Shown here piece by piece: positions 17,109 through 26,401 of a DNA stretch of 64,000 nt. Both the position numbers and the translations under genes were made by a program. Each line of letters opens with the position of its first letter. Positions within the stretch are counted from its first letter, which is position 1. The notes beneath the pieces are model-generated. The model was not told where the DNA came from. It ran no database searches and saw only the letters and a program-made list of their open reading frames with translations. Origin of the DNA: Paenibacillus sp. J2TS4 (lineage in GTDB: Bacteria > Bacillota > Bacilli > Paenibacillales > NBRC-103111); the NCBI RefSeq assembly GCF_018403245.1, contig NZ_BOSH01000001.1, positions 899,777 to 963,776 on the forward strand. The letters run 5' to 3'.

Positions 17109-17233
17109 ATTGGCAGATGGGGTGGTAGAGAATCCTCTCCCTGTTCAAAAGGGACGGTAATGATATACTTAGAACAGGAAATTATTGGGTGTCCGTTAAC
17201 GGCTGACCTCATGTGTTGAAGGGAGCATCACTT

Positions 17234-18814
17234 ATGTATAACGTATTATTAGTAGACGACGAGATGCTTGATCTCGAAGGAATGAAGCAGTTTATTCCAT
17301 GGGAAGATCTCGGCATGAAAGTGGCAGCAGCGGTAAATAACGCCTTTGAAGCATGCGATATTATAGAGAGACTTCCAATAGATATCCTGGTTAGCGATGT
17401 AAATATGCCGAATATGTCGGGGTTGGAACTGGCACGAAGAGCAATAGAGAAAGGGGCAGATATCCGCATTATATTTGTAAGCGGTTTCCAAGAATTTAGT
17501 TATGTAAAGCAGGCATTGTCATTAAAGGCTTATAGTTATGTACTGAAGCCGATGGATGATAATGAACTGATCGCAGCGCTTATGAAGGCGAAGCAGGACT
17601 TGGAAAATGAACGGAAGCGCCGTGATGTGGAAGAGGCGTACCAGCGAATGATTCCAATGGCCAAGAACGACCTGCTTATAAGATTGCTTGAGGGCGAGTA
17701 CGACCGTGATTACCTGCAAGAAATGATAACGCTGGTTCGGTCGTACGAATTGGATAAGCTGGAATGGCCTGTTCGCGCCGCCGTTATGGAGCTTGATGAG
17801 TTGAGCTGGACGCATGAGGATACCCGTCTGTCCCAGCAGGTGATGTCGAGGAAATTCCTCTATGAGGTGAATAATATTGGACAAAAACATGGTATGCCGC
17901 ATTGCTGCAAGCAGTCACCCCACCGGATCGTATTGTTGGTTCATGATCGGCGGATGAAAGAGCTGGTGGATGAATTGTATGACGTTGTTCATGCGAATTT
18001 TCCCGTTACGATGACGATTGGTGTAGGGGAGCCGGTGTATACGCTTGAACAGCTTCACATCTCTTTTAAGCAGGCTATGGAGGCAGTGGACGGAAAAATG
18101 TTCATAGGTAAAGGCAAGCTTATTATGTATGAAGAAGCAAGTCGGGAACCGGAAATGATTGATGCCCGAACATTGGATAATCGCATGGAAGCTTTATTTA
18201 ACGCCCTGACGGAATACGAGTTGGTCCTTATTTATGACGAGATTGAGAAATTACTCGAATCTGTAAGCATGCTAAGATCCAAATTTACGGTACATAATCT
18301 TGCGATGTTTATCATATGGAAGCTGGATCAGCAGTTGAAGGCTAGGGAGGAGAACTTATTTGATATTTTAGGAATGGAGCTTCATAACCTAAATATTTTG
18401 CTTCAGTTCGAAACGATTAACGATATTCGCTCTTGGCTTGTCCGAAAGACGTTTGAAATATCGGAGTACCTGCGAAGCAAATCAAGCTCCAAGAATAACA
18501 AGCTCATTCGGGAAATGATGCAAATGATGAAAGATAGAATGCACGACAATATTACGCTCAAAGATGTTGCTCAACAGTTTTCTTTTTCTCCCAACTATCT
18601 GGGATATATGTTTAAGGAGGAAACAGGCAAATCGTTCAGTGAAGTGCTGATTCAACTGCGCATGGAGCGAGCGCGCGATTTGTTAAAAGAGCCTTCTATG
18701 AAAATATATGAAATTGCCAATCAAGTCGGCTATCGCTATCTCCCTTATTTCAGCAGACAATTCAAGGAGGCGTACGGGATGACGCCGATGGAGTATCGCA
18801 AACGAGAATTATAA
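17234..18814 (+). CDS. YesN-type response regulator with AraC DNA-binding domain
   Basis: A 526-residue protein. Residues 1-120 are a receiver domain with DD at 8-9, phospho-acceptor Asp55 in LVSDVNMP and the Lys in YVLKPMDD. A long middle region is typical of the YesN/YtdP group. The last 100 residues are an AraC-type double helix-turn-helix (ITLKDVAQQFSFSPNYLGYMFKEETG, then IYEIANQVGYRYLPYFSRQFKEAYGMTPMEYR). ATG 17234 is used because GAAGGGA precedes it. It is followed 14 bases later by the YesM-type kinase and very likely activates the upstream importer operon. Confidence 0.93.
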   Translation: MYNVLLVDDEMLDLEGMKQFIPWEDLGMKVAAAVNNAFEACDIIERLPIDILVSDVNMPNMSGLELARRAIEKGADIRIIFVSGFQEFSYVKQALSLKAYSYVLKPMDDNELIAALMKAKQDLENERKRRDVEEAYQRMIPMAKNDLLIRLLEGEYDRDYLQEMITLVRSYELDKLEWPVRAAVMELDELSWTHEDTRLSQQVMSRKFLYEVNNIGQKHGMPHCCKQSPHRIVLLVHDRRMKELVDELYDVVHANFPVTMTIGVGEPVYTLEQLHISFKQAMEAVDGKMFIGKGKLIMYEEASREPEMIDARTLDNRMEALFNALTEYELVLIYDEIEKLLESVSMLRSKFTVHNLAMFIIWKLDQQLKAREENLFDILGMELHNLNILLQFETINDIRSWLVRKTFEISEYLRSKSSSKNNKLIREMMQMMKDRMHDNITLKDVAQQFSFSPNYLGYMFKEETGKSFSEVLIQLRMERARDLLKEPSMKIYEIANQVGYRYLPYFSRQFKEAYGMTPMEYRKREL

Positions 18815-18827
18815 TAGGGAGGGTGCT

Positions 18828-20579
18828 ATGAACGAGCAGCGGTCGAAACACCGGTATTTGCCCATCGGCTATAAATTAATGCTTACCTATATGCTGTTCA
18901 TTCTTATTCCGGTATCTGTTATCGGCTATGTCTCCCATTCCATTTATGACGAATCGATACGGAAGCATATGAAGATGAATGTTCGGGGAACCTTGCTGCA
19001 GATCCGCGATAACATTGAATATAAGATGCGGGATATGGTCCGCATTTCTTCTCTTTTATATAGCGATTATGATTTGTACCGGTATTTACGAAGCTATGAG
19101 GAGGGGTGGGATAACTATGACCGGATGACCAAAGAAGTGCTGCCCAAAATAGAGGTGGCCACTAAATCCACCGGTATGAAGCTGTGGACTTCGGTGTTTT
19201 TCCGCAATGAATCGATTCATGAAATATACAAGAATGTGATTGGAGATGAAAATCCGGAAGACGGCAGTTGGTCGTACGATATCTATCATCTTAACCGCAT
19301 AGAAGAGAAGGAATGGTATCATCAATTCCCTCACGAGAAATACGGGTTTACGATGAAATGGAGCCAAATTGAGAAAGATGAAGAGCTTCATCGCATTTCT
19401 TTGCTCCGTAGGCTTGTAGACACGTACAATCCGCTTCAATTGGAGGAAGCCGGGTTCCTTCGCATTAATGTGACCATTCAGGAATTGTTCGACAGTCTCG
19501 ATTATTCCAAGATTGGCAGCGGCAGCGTACTTTATATCCAGGATGAATCCGGCCGAATTATGCATCAGTCGGGAGAGCTTCCGGCCGCCTATTCGGACGG
19601 CCAAGACGAATTGGACAGGAGCTATTTAATGATTCAAGAGACGGTCGGACAGCCATCGTGGAAGCTGGTTGCCCTTGTCCCTCTCACGATCATCCAGCAG
19701 GATGCGCTGAAGGTCCGCCTGTTGATCATCTTTATTTGTTTGATTTGCTTTATTGTCTTCTCTTTTGCAGGAGGGTTTATCTCCCGGTATTTTGCCAAAC
19801 GGATAAACAAGTTTGTATCGGTGCTTAACGCCTTTCGTGAAGGAGATCTGCATAAGCGTATCTCCTACCGGGGCAAGGATGAGTTCTTCCAAATTGCAAC
19901 GGCGCTCAACAATATGGGGGAAAATATCGAGACCTTGATCAAGGAAGTGTATTGGAACCAGCTCCAGAAGAAGGAAGCCGAACTGGAAATGCTGCAGGCG
20001 CAAATTAATCCGCATTTTCTCTACAACACATTGTCTTCCATCAGCCGTCTCGCCAAGTTCGGACAGAATGACAGGCTGCAGCAAATGGTATTAGGCTTGG
20101 CCAAATTCTACCGTTTGTCCCTGAACAGCGGCAAGCTCATGATTCCGGTTCCGAAAGAGCTGGAACAGGCGCAAGCGTATGTGGATATTCAGAAGATCAA
20201 GTATGGGGAGCGGCTTCTTGTGCAGTTCGACATAGATATGGAGATATGGCCTTACAGCACCGTAAAATTGATATTGCAGCCGTTTATTGAGAACGTTCTG
20301 GAGCATGCCTGGTGCGGAGACCGGATCCATATTCGCATCGTGGCGGCTAGGGAAGGGGATAACCTGCTGTTTCGCGTCATTGATGATGGAGTCGGCATGT
20401 CACCGCAGCGAGTGGGAGACATCTTTGACGGTCGGGATCATGTGAACGCAGGCTATGGCATCCGCAATGTCGATCAACGCATCAAGCTGCATTACGGGCC
20501 GGAGTATGGCGTAACTATCGACAGCCGGCTGGGAATCGGGACATCCGTTTCGATCCGGATTCCGGCGAGACATGACTGA
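18828..20579 (+). CDS. YesM-type sensor histidine kinase
   Basis: A 583-residue kinase with transmembrane segments near residues 18-40 and 295-318 enclosing an extracellular sensor of about 250 residues, then HAMP, and the short His_kinase domain with phospho-acceptor His396 in QINPHFLYNTLSS. The ATP-binding domain has the N box (IEN), DDGVGM and GYGIRNVDQRI. The HPHFLYN-type box and layout define the LytS/YesM family. It is cotranscribed with the YesN-type regulator and should phosphorylate it in response to an extracellular sugar or to the importer's binding protein. Confidence 0.93.
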   Translation: MNEQRSKHRYLPIGYKLMLTYMLFILIPVSVIGYVSHSIYDESIRKHMKMNVRGTLLQIRDNIEYKMRDMVRISSLLYSDYDLYRYLRSYEEGWDNYDRMTKEVLPKIEVATKSTGMKLWTSVFFRNESIHEIYKNVIGDENPEDGSWSYDIYHLNRIEEKEWYHQFPHEKYGFTMKWSQIEKDEELHRISLLRRLVDTYNPLQLEEAGFLRINVTIQELFDSLDYSKIGSGSVLYIQDESGRIMHQSGELPAAYSDGQDELDRSYLMIQETVGQPSWKLVALVPLTIIQQDALKVRLLIIFICLICFIVFSFAGGFISRYFAKRINKFVSVLNAFREGDLHKRISYRGKDEFFQIATALNNMGENIETLIKEVYWNQLQKKEAELEMLQAQINPHFLYNTLSSISRLAKFGQNDRLQQMVLGLAKFYRLSLNSGKLMIPVPKELEQAQAYVDIQKIKYGERLLVQFDIDMEIWPYSTVKLILQPFIENVLEHAWCGDRIHIRIVAAREGDNLLFRVIDDGVGMSPQRVGDIFDGRDHVNAGYGIRNVDQRIKLHYGPEYGVTIDSRLGIGTSVSIRIPARHD

Positions 20580-20670
20580 TGGGCACGAATCGGACAGGGG
20601 GAAGTATGACGGCTGGGATAACCGCAACATATTAGCGATTAGATACGTTCTATAAGTGAGGTGATATTGG

Positions 20671-21246
20671 ATGGGAAAACCATTTTTGTTACAATTTATT
20701 ATAATTATGTTTGTGTTGACCAGCTGTGCTTCTTCAACCCTGGATGGAGAAAACGGGGCAGATCTGACGTATGAGCCATTGAACAGGCAAAGGGCCGAGG
20801 TAACAGAAGGGGATTTCGTCTATCGTCTTGTTACGGAAAAACCGGAATACCGAGAGGGTGAACCGGTCATTCTGTATGCGGAGCTGGAATATGTAGGCGA
20901 TAAGGAAGAGGTTACGATTTACCATGCGGCATCGCCATTCTATTTTCCCATGACGGAGAAAACCCGGGGCTACAGCATTGAATACAATATGCCGCAACCG
21001 CTTATAAGCACAACACTCAAGCGGGGGGAGCCGATCAGGGAGGATTACTCGAAGAGCGGCGGATACAGCCAGGAGGACGATCCCCAATATATCGCTTTCA
21101 TCAAAAAGCTGTGGGACAGCGGTTTTCCTGCCGGGTACTATGTAGTTGGCGGCGTGGCCGAATTCTGGATAGAATTGGACAAGGTTGGTCAGGAAAATGA
21201 AGAATACCGGATAAAAGCTGAAATTGATTTCAGAGTCGTTGAATGA
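20671..21246 (+). CDS. Hypothetical lipoprotein, beta-sandwich-like
   Basis: A 191-residue protein with a short signal ending VLTSC, so a lipoprotein anchored at Cys19 or close to it. The mature part is hydrophilic with alternating strands (VYRLVTEKPEYREGEPVILYAELEYVGD), reminiscent of the immunoglobulin-like domain of BsuPI-type extracellular proteins, but no family can be named with confidence. The start has AGTGAGGTGAT upstream. It follows the two-component operon by about 90 bases and its role is unknown. Confidence 0.7.
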   Translation: MGKPFLLQFIIIMFVLTSCASSTLDGENGADLTYEPLNRQRAEVTEGDFVYRLVTEKPEYREGEPVILYAELEYVGDKEEVTIYHAASPFYFPMTEKTRGYSIEYNMPQPLISTTLKRGEPIREDYSKSGGYSQEDDPQYIAFIKKLWDSGFPAGYYVVGGVAEFWIELDKVGQENEEYRIKAEIDFRVVE

Positions 21247-21263
21247 AGGAAGGTGCCGGGCGA

Positions 21264-21449
21264 ATGACTAATTTCCGCATAGATATGGACGGGAGGAACA
21301 GCGGTCCCTGGATGGGCCACTGCCTTTCGGAAATGGGGTGCATTTGGCTGGCGGACACACCGCAGGGTGTGCTGCCTCATGAACGTGAGCATGCCGCCAT
21401 TGTGAAGCAGACGGTCGAAGCCTACCATGCCTTTACAAAGAGTCTTTAG
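21264..21449 (+). CDS. Small hypothetical protein, 61 aa
   Basis: I do not recognise this protein. ATG 21264 has GGAAGG 10 bases upstream. Another ATG at 21243 overlaps the previous stop and could be the start by coupling. The sequence is ordinary and soluble (NFRIDMDGRNSGPWMGHC...GVLPHEREHAAIVKQT) without membrane segments. It could be a genuine small protein or the remnant of a larger gene. About 160 bases without a gene follow. Confidence 0.45.
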   Translation: MTNFRIDMDGRNSGPWMGHCLSEMGCIWLADTPQGVLPHEREHAAIVKQTVEAYHAFTKSL

Positions 21450-21615
21450 CGCTTTCAGTTTCATCCGTCGGACTGGCCCTTAGAAAGCTCCCGGGGGGGA
21501 ATAGGATGCGTTAGTCGGGGCATTGATCCCCGACACGCGTTGCGGCAGTACATGGTGGATGGTCAGACCTATGGGCCTCGGTTTGCACGGAAGAGAGCAA
21601 AAGGAGATGAGGAAG

Positions 21616-22431
21616 ATGCCACACCTGCTGCATACGTTTGAAAGCATGCCTATTGATTTACGGCACTATCTATCGGGTGATTCAAGGGTGTCCGTTATCA
21701 AGGAGAAGACAAGAGCCTCCGTATATCTTATCGAACAAGAGAATGCGATTTATTTGAAAATAACACCTAAGGGTGAACTACATCATGAGGCTGAGATGAC
21801 GAGATATTTAAGCGGCTGCGGCGTATGTGCGAAGGTGCTGCTCTATGTTCAAGATGACCAACACGATTATCTGGTTACCGAACAGGTTAAAGGGAAGAAT
21901 GCCGCAGAAGAGGAATATCTCGAACAGCCGGAACGATTATGCGAAGCTTTTGCCGAAAGCCTCGTCCGATTACATACGATTGGGGCGGAAGATTGCCCCC
22001 GAGACAACCGTCTGCAGATCATGGTCGAGCGTGCCATAGGAAACTTCCGGGACGGGAAAGCAGACCGAAGCCTCCTTCGCTATGTGGGCTATGAAAGCAG
22101 GGACGAGGCCTACAAGGAGCTGCTTCTGCTCGAAGAGCATGCTGAAAGTGACGACAGGGTTATCATTCATGGCGATTATTGCCTGCCTAATTTGATATTG
22201 AATGAATTTGAATTCAGCGGATATGTGGATGTAGGCTACGGGGGGAGCGGAGACCGGCACTATGATCTTTTCTGGGCGCTCTGGTCTTTGCAATTTAATT
22301 TGAAAAGCAGCCGATATTCAGAACGCTTTATCGACGCCTACGGCAGAGATAAGGTGGATGAGGATCTGCTTCGTCTATGCGGAATTGTATCGGTCTTTAA
22401 CGGCTTCCGGGGACAGGACTATTATGATTAA
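21616..22431 (+). CDS. Aminoglycoside phosphotransferase-like kinase (APH(3')-related)
   Basis: A 271-residue protein of normal APH(3') length. The catalytic loop HGDYCLPN has Asp187 as base, and YVDVGYGGSGDRHYDL matches the metal-binding segment (usually IDLGRAGVADRYQDLA). The N-terminal lobe contains YLKITPKGELHHEAEMTRYL with the expected nucleotide-binding Lys and helix-C Glu. Known members phosphorylate aminoglycoside antibiotics; a chromosomal gene in a soil bacterium may be an intrinsic resistance gene or a kinase for another small molecule. ATG 21616 is preferred because AGGAG lies 9 bases upstream; ATG 21607 is an alternative. Confidence 0.85.
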   Translation: MPHLLHTFESMPIDLRHYLSGDSRVSVIKEKTRASVYLIEQENAIYLKITPKGELHHEAEMTRYLSGCGVCAKVLLYVQDDQHDYLVTEQVKGKNAAEEEYLEQPERLCEAFAESLVRLHTIGAEDCPRDNRLQIMVERAIGNFRDGKADRSLLRYVGYESRDEAYKELLLLEEHAESDDRVIIHGDYCLPNLILNEFEFSGYVDVGYGGSGDRHYDLFWALWSLQFNLKSSRYSERFIDAYGRDKVDEDLLRLCGIVSVFNGFRGQDYYD

Positions 22432-22444
22432 TAAGAGGGATCCT

Positions 22445-22990
22445 ATGAAAATTGAAGTCAAGCTGACGAATAAAGAAGAAGCCTATATTATTAAAAATTT
22501 GTACCCGCTATATCTACACGATCTATCCGGCCATTATGGACTGGTTCCGGGTCACCTTCCCAATATCCATGGGATTTTTGAAGATAGCAATGACTATGTG
22601 ACTTTGCAGGATCAATATGATGTTCAAAATATTTGGTGGGATAAACCGGGCACTCTCTATCCGTTTTTAGTTACTGTGGATAACATCCCAGCCGGTTTTG
22701 AACTCATTGCAACTCCTCCGCATTGTGCGCAAGGGGTTGACTACTTCGTGAATGATTTTTTTCTGCTGCAGCCATTCAGAGGGAATGGAATTGCGGAATA
22801 CGCCGCCGGTCAAGTGTTTGAAAAGTTCAAAGGGAGCTGGCAGCTATTTACGAATCCATCCGAAAAAAATATCGCCGGACAAAAGTTTTGGCGTAAGACG
22901 GTATCCAACTATACCAAGGGCCAATATGAGGAAAAGGTAGGAACGACTTTTGACGGGTACAAGATGATTTTCAGCTTTCATAACGTCTAA
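22445..22990 (+). CDS. GNAT-family acetyltransferase
   Basis: A 181-residue protein. PFLVTVDNIPAGFELI, FFLLQPFRGNGIAEYAAGQVFEKF (with the Q/RxxGxG/A acetyl-CoA site) and QLFTNPSEKNIAGQKFWRKTV give the standard GNAT order. The closest group is the predicted acetyltransferases of the COG5628 kind; the substrate is unknown. ATG 22445 follows AGAGGG. It begins 13 bases after the APH-like gene and probably shares its mRNA. Pairing of an APH-like and a GNAT protein hints at modification of a common small molecule, but this is only context. Confidence 0.82.
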   Translation: MKIEVKLTNKEEAYIIKNLYPLYLHDLSGHYGLVPGHLPNIHGIFEDSNDYVTLQDQYDVQNIWWDKPGTLYPFLVTVDNIPAGFELIATPPHCAQGVDYFVNDFFLLQPFRGNGIAEYAAGQVFEKFKGSWQLFTNPSEKNIAGQKFWRKTVSNYTKGQYEEKVGTTFDGYKMIFSFHNV

Positions 22991-23225
22991 ATTCAATCCT
23001 TTTGATAAAATTTGGTCGTTTGCGGATACTTCTCAATAAATAATTCATTTGCCACCTGGAGGTTCTTCTTAGAACAGATATTTCCTTCAATAAGGATAAA
23101 TCCTTATCACTATAATTTCTATATCCGTTTCCTCCAACTTCCGGATGCACAAGTCCTTGCTTTTCATAATACTCGATTGCCTTTTTTGTTAGAGAACATT
23201 TCTTACATACTTCGTGGATTAACAT
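22971..23225 (-). pseudogene. Truncated MerR-family regulator
   Basis: The first 55 residues are a good MerR winged helix (IHEVCKKCSLTKKAIEYYEKQGL, then YRNYSDKDLSLLKEISVL). After this the frame turns into Arg-rich sequence and stops. In the next frame an ordinary-looking tail (NLQVANELFIEKYPQTTKFY) runs to a stop at 22993, suggesting a deletion or frameshift that removed the dimerisation helix and effector domain. ATG 23225 has GAGGTGA upstream. The 3' end overlaps the end of the convergent GNAT gene. A short DNA-binding-only protein could still be made, but full function is unlikely. Confidence 0.65.
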
Positions 23226-23243
23226 TCTTATCACCTCAAACTA

Positions 23244-23274
23244 ATAATAAAGTGATCCCCAAGGTGATAGTCAA
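23244..23274 (-). promoter_or_regulatory. MerR-type promoter with 19-bp spacer
   Basis: On the minus strand TTGACT (23269-23274) and TATTAT (23244-23249) are 19 bases apart, with a partial dyad (ATCACC...GGATCAC) in the spacer. Overlong spacers with an internal dyad are the hallmark of MerR-activated promoters, here most likely the regulator's own. Confidence 0.6.
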
Positions 23275-23330
23275 TATGATTTTTGAAGATTATCTGTCGC
23301 GCGGATTCCAAATACCACAACAGACAGATA

Positions 23331-23368
23331 AAAACACTAGCCCGGCATTCAAACCGGACTAGTGTTTT
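23331..23368 (-). terminator. Intrinsic terminator of the sigma/peptidase-like fusion gene
   Basis: AAAACACTAGCCCGG (23331-23345) pairs with CCGGACTAGTGTTTT (23354-23368) with one mismatch. It is flanked by A and T runs and lies 10 bases past the stop at 23378. Confidence 0.85.
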
Positions 23369-23377
23369 TGGCAATTA

Positions 23378-24619
23378 TTAAGGGAACAGCTGTTGTTTAA
23401 GATAAAGTATCCACCGGTCATGAAATTCCGATTCTGAGCAATGAAAGATTTCCCGGAAGCCGTTCGGATTCCTTATTAATTGATTTAACTCTGGCAAGCC
23501 ATATTCCTTTGCAATGAATTCTATGAATCTATAGGAAAATTGAAATCCCTTCATCGATTCAAAATCCCAGGAGTCATTATTCAATTCCTCAAAGGAGGGA
23601 ACGTTTCCCTGTTGAATGGAATCATAAATGGAATTATTAATAAAAGCCGTCGTCATTTGATCCGCCTCGTATCCGCCAATCCCTTGTCTAATCCACTTAG
23701 GAACCTTCGGATTGATATCGCTCATTAACCACATGGCAAATAAATGGATGGTAGATTTCAGGATGGATCGATAAGTGTGCTCCGGTCCCGGATTCAAGGG
23801 AGAGACGATCTTGAGCTTGTTGCCTTCTATCGTACCCATGAACCAATCCGGAGCATCAGCTTCTCCAACCGCTTGATGGAACGTTGGAAGATCCGGATAG
23901 ATTTCAATGACGATTTTCCGGGATGGCTTATGGTTGAATTTGGCTGCCATCCGGTCGACATTTGCCTGCAATTCATTGAACAAGTCCTCATAGACCTTGA
24001 TTTGACGATCCTTATTTTGGTCATCCGGTTCTTGTTTGTTTACGATGGATATCCAGCTTTGAACAGTCATTAGATTAAAACCTCCCCAATCTTTTAATTC
24101 ATTTCTTAATTTGCTTAGGGACCGATATAAACGATTCTTCACGGCACTTTCGCGCATTTCCACAATTTCGGCAATCTCGGACAGGGTACAGTCGACAAAG
24201 AAGCGCAAGGAGAGAATCTGCTGGTCCCGCATACTTAATTTTTTCAACGCCTGACTAACATCTATCCGAATTTCCAAATGGCTTGCAAAGTCAAAGGCAA
24301 TGAACTGTGAGCCTAAATCTGAAAGATCGTAAGGGGATTCTTTGGATCGGGATTTTGCACGGTACTCGTTTTTTAACGTGTTTTGGGCAATTTTGAAAAG
24401 CCAGGTAAATAAGCTGGATTCCTTTCGGAAAGAGGGCAATTTCTCCATAGCCTTCAAAAAAACCTGCTGCGTTAAATCGTCCGCCATTTCGGAATCAACC
24501 TTCATATAGAGATATTTACGAATTTTAGAATAAAACTGGTTGTAGATAAGTTCAATCGTTTCTTGCTTCCCCTGATTATCCGGATAAACAGGGGGCCTTC
24601 TGTCCTGAGCTCCTGACAT
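23378..24619 (-). CDS. ECF sigma factor fused to a degenerate peptidase-MA-like domain
   Basis: A 413-residue protein, twice the normal ECF length. Region 2 spans about residues 22-92 (ADDLTQQVFLKAMEKLPSF, ESSLFTWLFKIAQN) and region 4 about 122-178 (SMRDQQILSLRFFVDCTLSEIAEIV, SAVKNRLYRSLSKLR). Residues about 205-413 resemble gluzincin peptidases of the MA clan: KSTIH at 288-292 stands where HExxH is expected and VPKWIRQGIGGY (306-317) where the family has lPxWLxEGLAeY. The zinc and catalytic residues are mostly replaced (H to K, E to S, distal E to Q), so the domain is probably a binding or sensing module. No membrane segment and no separate anti-sigma gene nearby, so the extension may control the sigma part in cis. 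Confidence 0.85.
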   Translation of the reverse strand: MSGAQDRRPPVYPDNQGKQETIELIYNQFYSKIRKYLYMKVDSEMADDLTQQVFLKAMEKLPSFRKESSLFTWLFKIAQNTLKNEYRAKSRSKESPYDLSDLGSQFIAFDFASHLEIRIDVSQALKKLSMRDQQILSLRFFVDCTLSEIAEIVEMRESAVKNRLYRSLSKLRNELKDWGGFNLMTVQSWISIVNKQEPDDQNKDRQIKVYEDLFNELQANVDRMAAKFNHKPSRKIVIEIYPDLPTFHQAVGEADAPDWFMGTIEGNKLKIVSPLNPGPEHTYRSILKSTIHLFAMWLMSDINPKVPKWIRQGIGGYEADQMTTAFINNSIYDSIQQGNVPSFEELNNDSWDFESMKGFQFSYRFIEFIAKEYGLPELNQLIRNPNGFREIFHCSESEFHDRWILYLKQQLFP

Positions 24620-24821
24620 GATTAACCTCCTTCGACCTTACACTTAATTAGACACCGCAGAGGAGGAAAAGGCCACAATAAAATAAAAAGTAACCGAGTC
24701 TAATATCCAGTCAGTGATCAGCCGGTCAGGGGCAATTGTCCTTCTTGAAGTCTTATTGCCTGCAAAATTCCATATAGATAGGAATAAATAGGGCAGTGTT
24801 GAAGGAGGGCGTCAGCGGATA

Positions 24822-25196
24822 ATGAAGCAGAGGGTAACGATTGAGCAGCTTAATCAATTGAGTGCGGTGCAAAAGGGGAAGGTACAACATCAATGGAAGC
24901 CGGATAACGGAGATCGGGTTCTGTACCGGTCCAGGGAAGGAGTTATTACGGGCATAGACAGCCTGCAGTCAGGAGGCACCTTTTTTGTAGAGACGATAGA
25001 CAAGAAATGGCGGGCTCTGTTAGTAGAGAAAAAGGAATGCTTGCCGCTTCTCTCGATCGGGCAGATGGTGGAATTAATGGCTGCTTTACGCGAAGACGGG
25101 GGCGTAAGCCTTAACGCTCTATTCCCAAGCATGGGTGAATGGACAGCAGATGAGCTTTCTGACCGGCTTTTTGAAGCTATCCGATCCCATCTTTAG
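24822..25196 (+). CDS. Hypothetical protein, 124 aa
   Basis: I do not recognise a family. It is a soluble protein with a strong ribosome site (GAAGGAGGG) before the ATG and a clean terminator after the stop, so it is surely expressed. The N-terminal part is basic and Gln-rich; the middle (VLYRSREGVITGIDSLQSGGTFFVET) looks like a small beta-barrel; the C-terminal part (IGQMVELMAALREDGG...EWTADELSDRLFEAIRSH) looks helical. It is divergent from the sigma fusion gene, with about 200 bases between. Confidence 0.75.
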   Translation: MKQRVTIEQLNQLSAVQKGKVQHQWKPDNGDRVLYRSREGVITGIDSLQSGGTFFVETIDKKWRALLVEKKECLPLLSIGQMVELMAALREDGGVSLNALFPSMGEWTADELSDRLFEAIRSHL

Positions 25197-25197
25197 G

Positions 25198-25222
25198 CGG
25201 ACATCCTTGATGTCCGTTTTTT
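25198..25222 (+). terminator. Intrinsic terminator after the 124-aa gene
   Basis: CGGACATC (25198-25205) pairs with GATGTCCG (25209-25216) over a 3-base loop, followed by TTTTTT. Its last bases reach the stop of the convergent truncated permease. Confidence 0.88.
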
Positions 25223-25676
25223 AGTGGATGAAATTAACAGCTTTTCGTATACAAAAAGCCCCTAACGTACCCAGTGCAAGAATGAACAGCAAAATAAGCA
25301 GCCGAGCCCCAGAGATCGGGATGCCGTAAATGATCATTCCGACAGCCAAGACGAGGCCGCTAATGGTTAAGCCTAGTACAGTGCGAGCCAACGTTAACGT
25401 CAGCACGAACGACAGGGTCGGAAAAGGGGTGACCTTCAGCAGCTTGTAGACACCCCGGCCGCGCTGCTGGTGAACCTGAAAAGCGGTTCCCTGGACGCTC
25501 CAGAAGAGTGTGCTTAGCAAGACCGTCCCTGTTAATAGAGTAAAGCGGTATTCCGGCGAGTTGAAATAAATGCCGAGTCCGATCAAGAGCGCGATAGGGA
25601 ATAAGATTGAATAAAAGAGCGAGATGCGATCTCTTAACGCGGTGGTGATCATGGAGCGAAAAACGGTCATGTACAT
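25221..25676 (-). pseudogene. Truncated ABC-2 type permease
   Basis: A 151-residue membrane protein that begins like an ABC-2 permease (TALRDRISLFYSILFPIALLIGLG) and has four hydrophobic segments, but ends abruptly with AFCIRKAVNFIH. Family members paired with this kind of ATPase are about 240 residues with six segments, so the last third is missing. The stop abuts the terminator of the convergent gene, which suggests a deletion joined the two. Its start overlaps the ATPase gene by 10 bases, so the original pair was translationally coupled. Transport activity is doubtful unless another permease substitutes. Confidence 0.65.
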
Positions 25677-26401
25677 GCGACGGTAGCCTCCTCCATTGTT
25701 AATTTCAAATATAATTCATTGAGATGGCCGACCCCATGCTGCTCACACAGCTGTTCGGGTACACCGCCTGCGATGTGGGAACCGTTATGGATCATTGCGA
25801 CCCGGTGGGCTAGCTTCTGAACCTCCTCCATATCGTGCGAGGTAAACACGACCGCGGTTCCGGCATCGGCTAAGCTGCGGATGAGCGTATGGATTTCCAA
25901 TCGGCTGCGGGGATCCAGTGCCGAAGTCGGCTCATCGAGGAACACCAGCTCCGGCTCGTGAACAGTTGCGATGGCAATAGCCAAACGCTTCTGCTGCCCC
26001 CCGGACAAACGGGAAGCTTCCGCCTGTGCCACTTCCTCCAGACCGCAAAAACGAAGCAGTTTTTTTCCTTTTTCAGCATCGAGTTTTTTCTTGTAAAATG
26101 CTGCAAACAGACGTAAATTTTCGATGCAGCTTAAGCCGGGGAAGAAGGGGGTGGTTTGCAACTGGACGCCGATATGTGCCAAGTAATCTTTGCGCCAATA
26201 GGCGACGTTCCCCTGATCGGGCCGGCGGAGACCAAGCAGCATATCGATCGTTGTAGATTTGCCTGCACCGTTCGGCCCGATAACGGCCAATATTTCTCCC
26301 GCAAAAACTTGCAGTTCAACTTGATTGACCACTGTGCGCGAGCCGTAGCTTTTCGTCAGCTGTACGGCTTGAAGCAGCATTTCACTTTTACTTATAATCA
26401 T
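25667..26401 (-). CDS. ABC transporter ATP-binding protein (drug/peptide exporter type)
   Basis: A 244-residue ATPase with Walker A GPNGAGKST (about 42-50), Q-loop at VQLQTTPFFPG, signature LSGGQQKRL, Walker B LVFLDEP and the switch His in VFTSHDMEEV. All motifs are intact. The sequence resembles the CcmA/YfiL-like ATPases of ABC-2 exporters. It lies between a PadR regulator gene (stop/start overlap ATGA at 26398) and a truncated permease, forming a three-gene operon of the kind that exports drugs or lantibiotics under PadR control. Confidence 0.9.
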   Translation of the reverse strand: MIISKSEMLLQAVQLTKSYGSRTVVNQVELQVFAGEILAVIGPNGAGKSTTIDMLLGLRRPDQGNVAYWRKDYLAHIGVQLQTTPFFPGLSCIENLRLFAAFYKKKLDAEKGKKLLRFCGLEEVAQAEASRLSGGQQKRLAIAIATVHEPELVFLDEPTSALDPRSRLEIHTLIRSLADAGTAVVFTSHDMEEVQKLAHRVAMIHNGSHIAGGVPEQLCEQHGVGHLNELYLKLTMEEATVACT

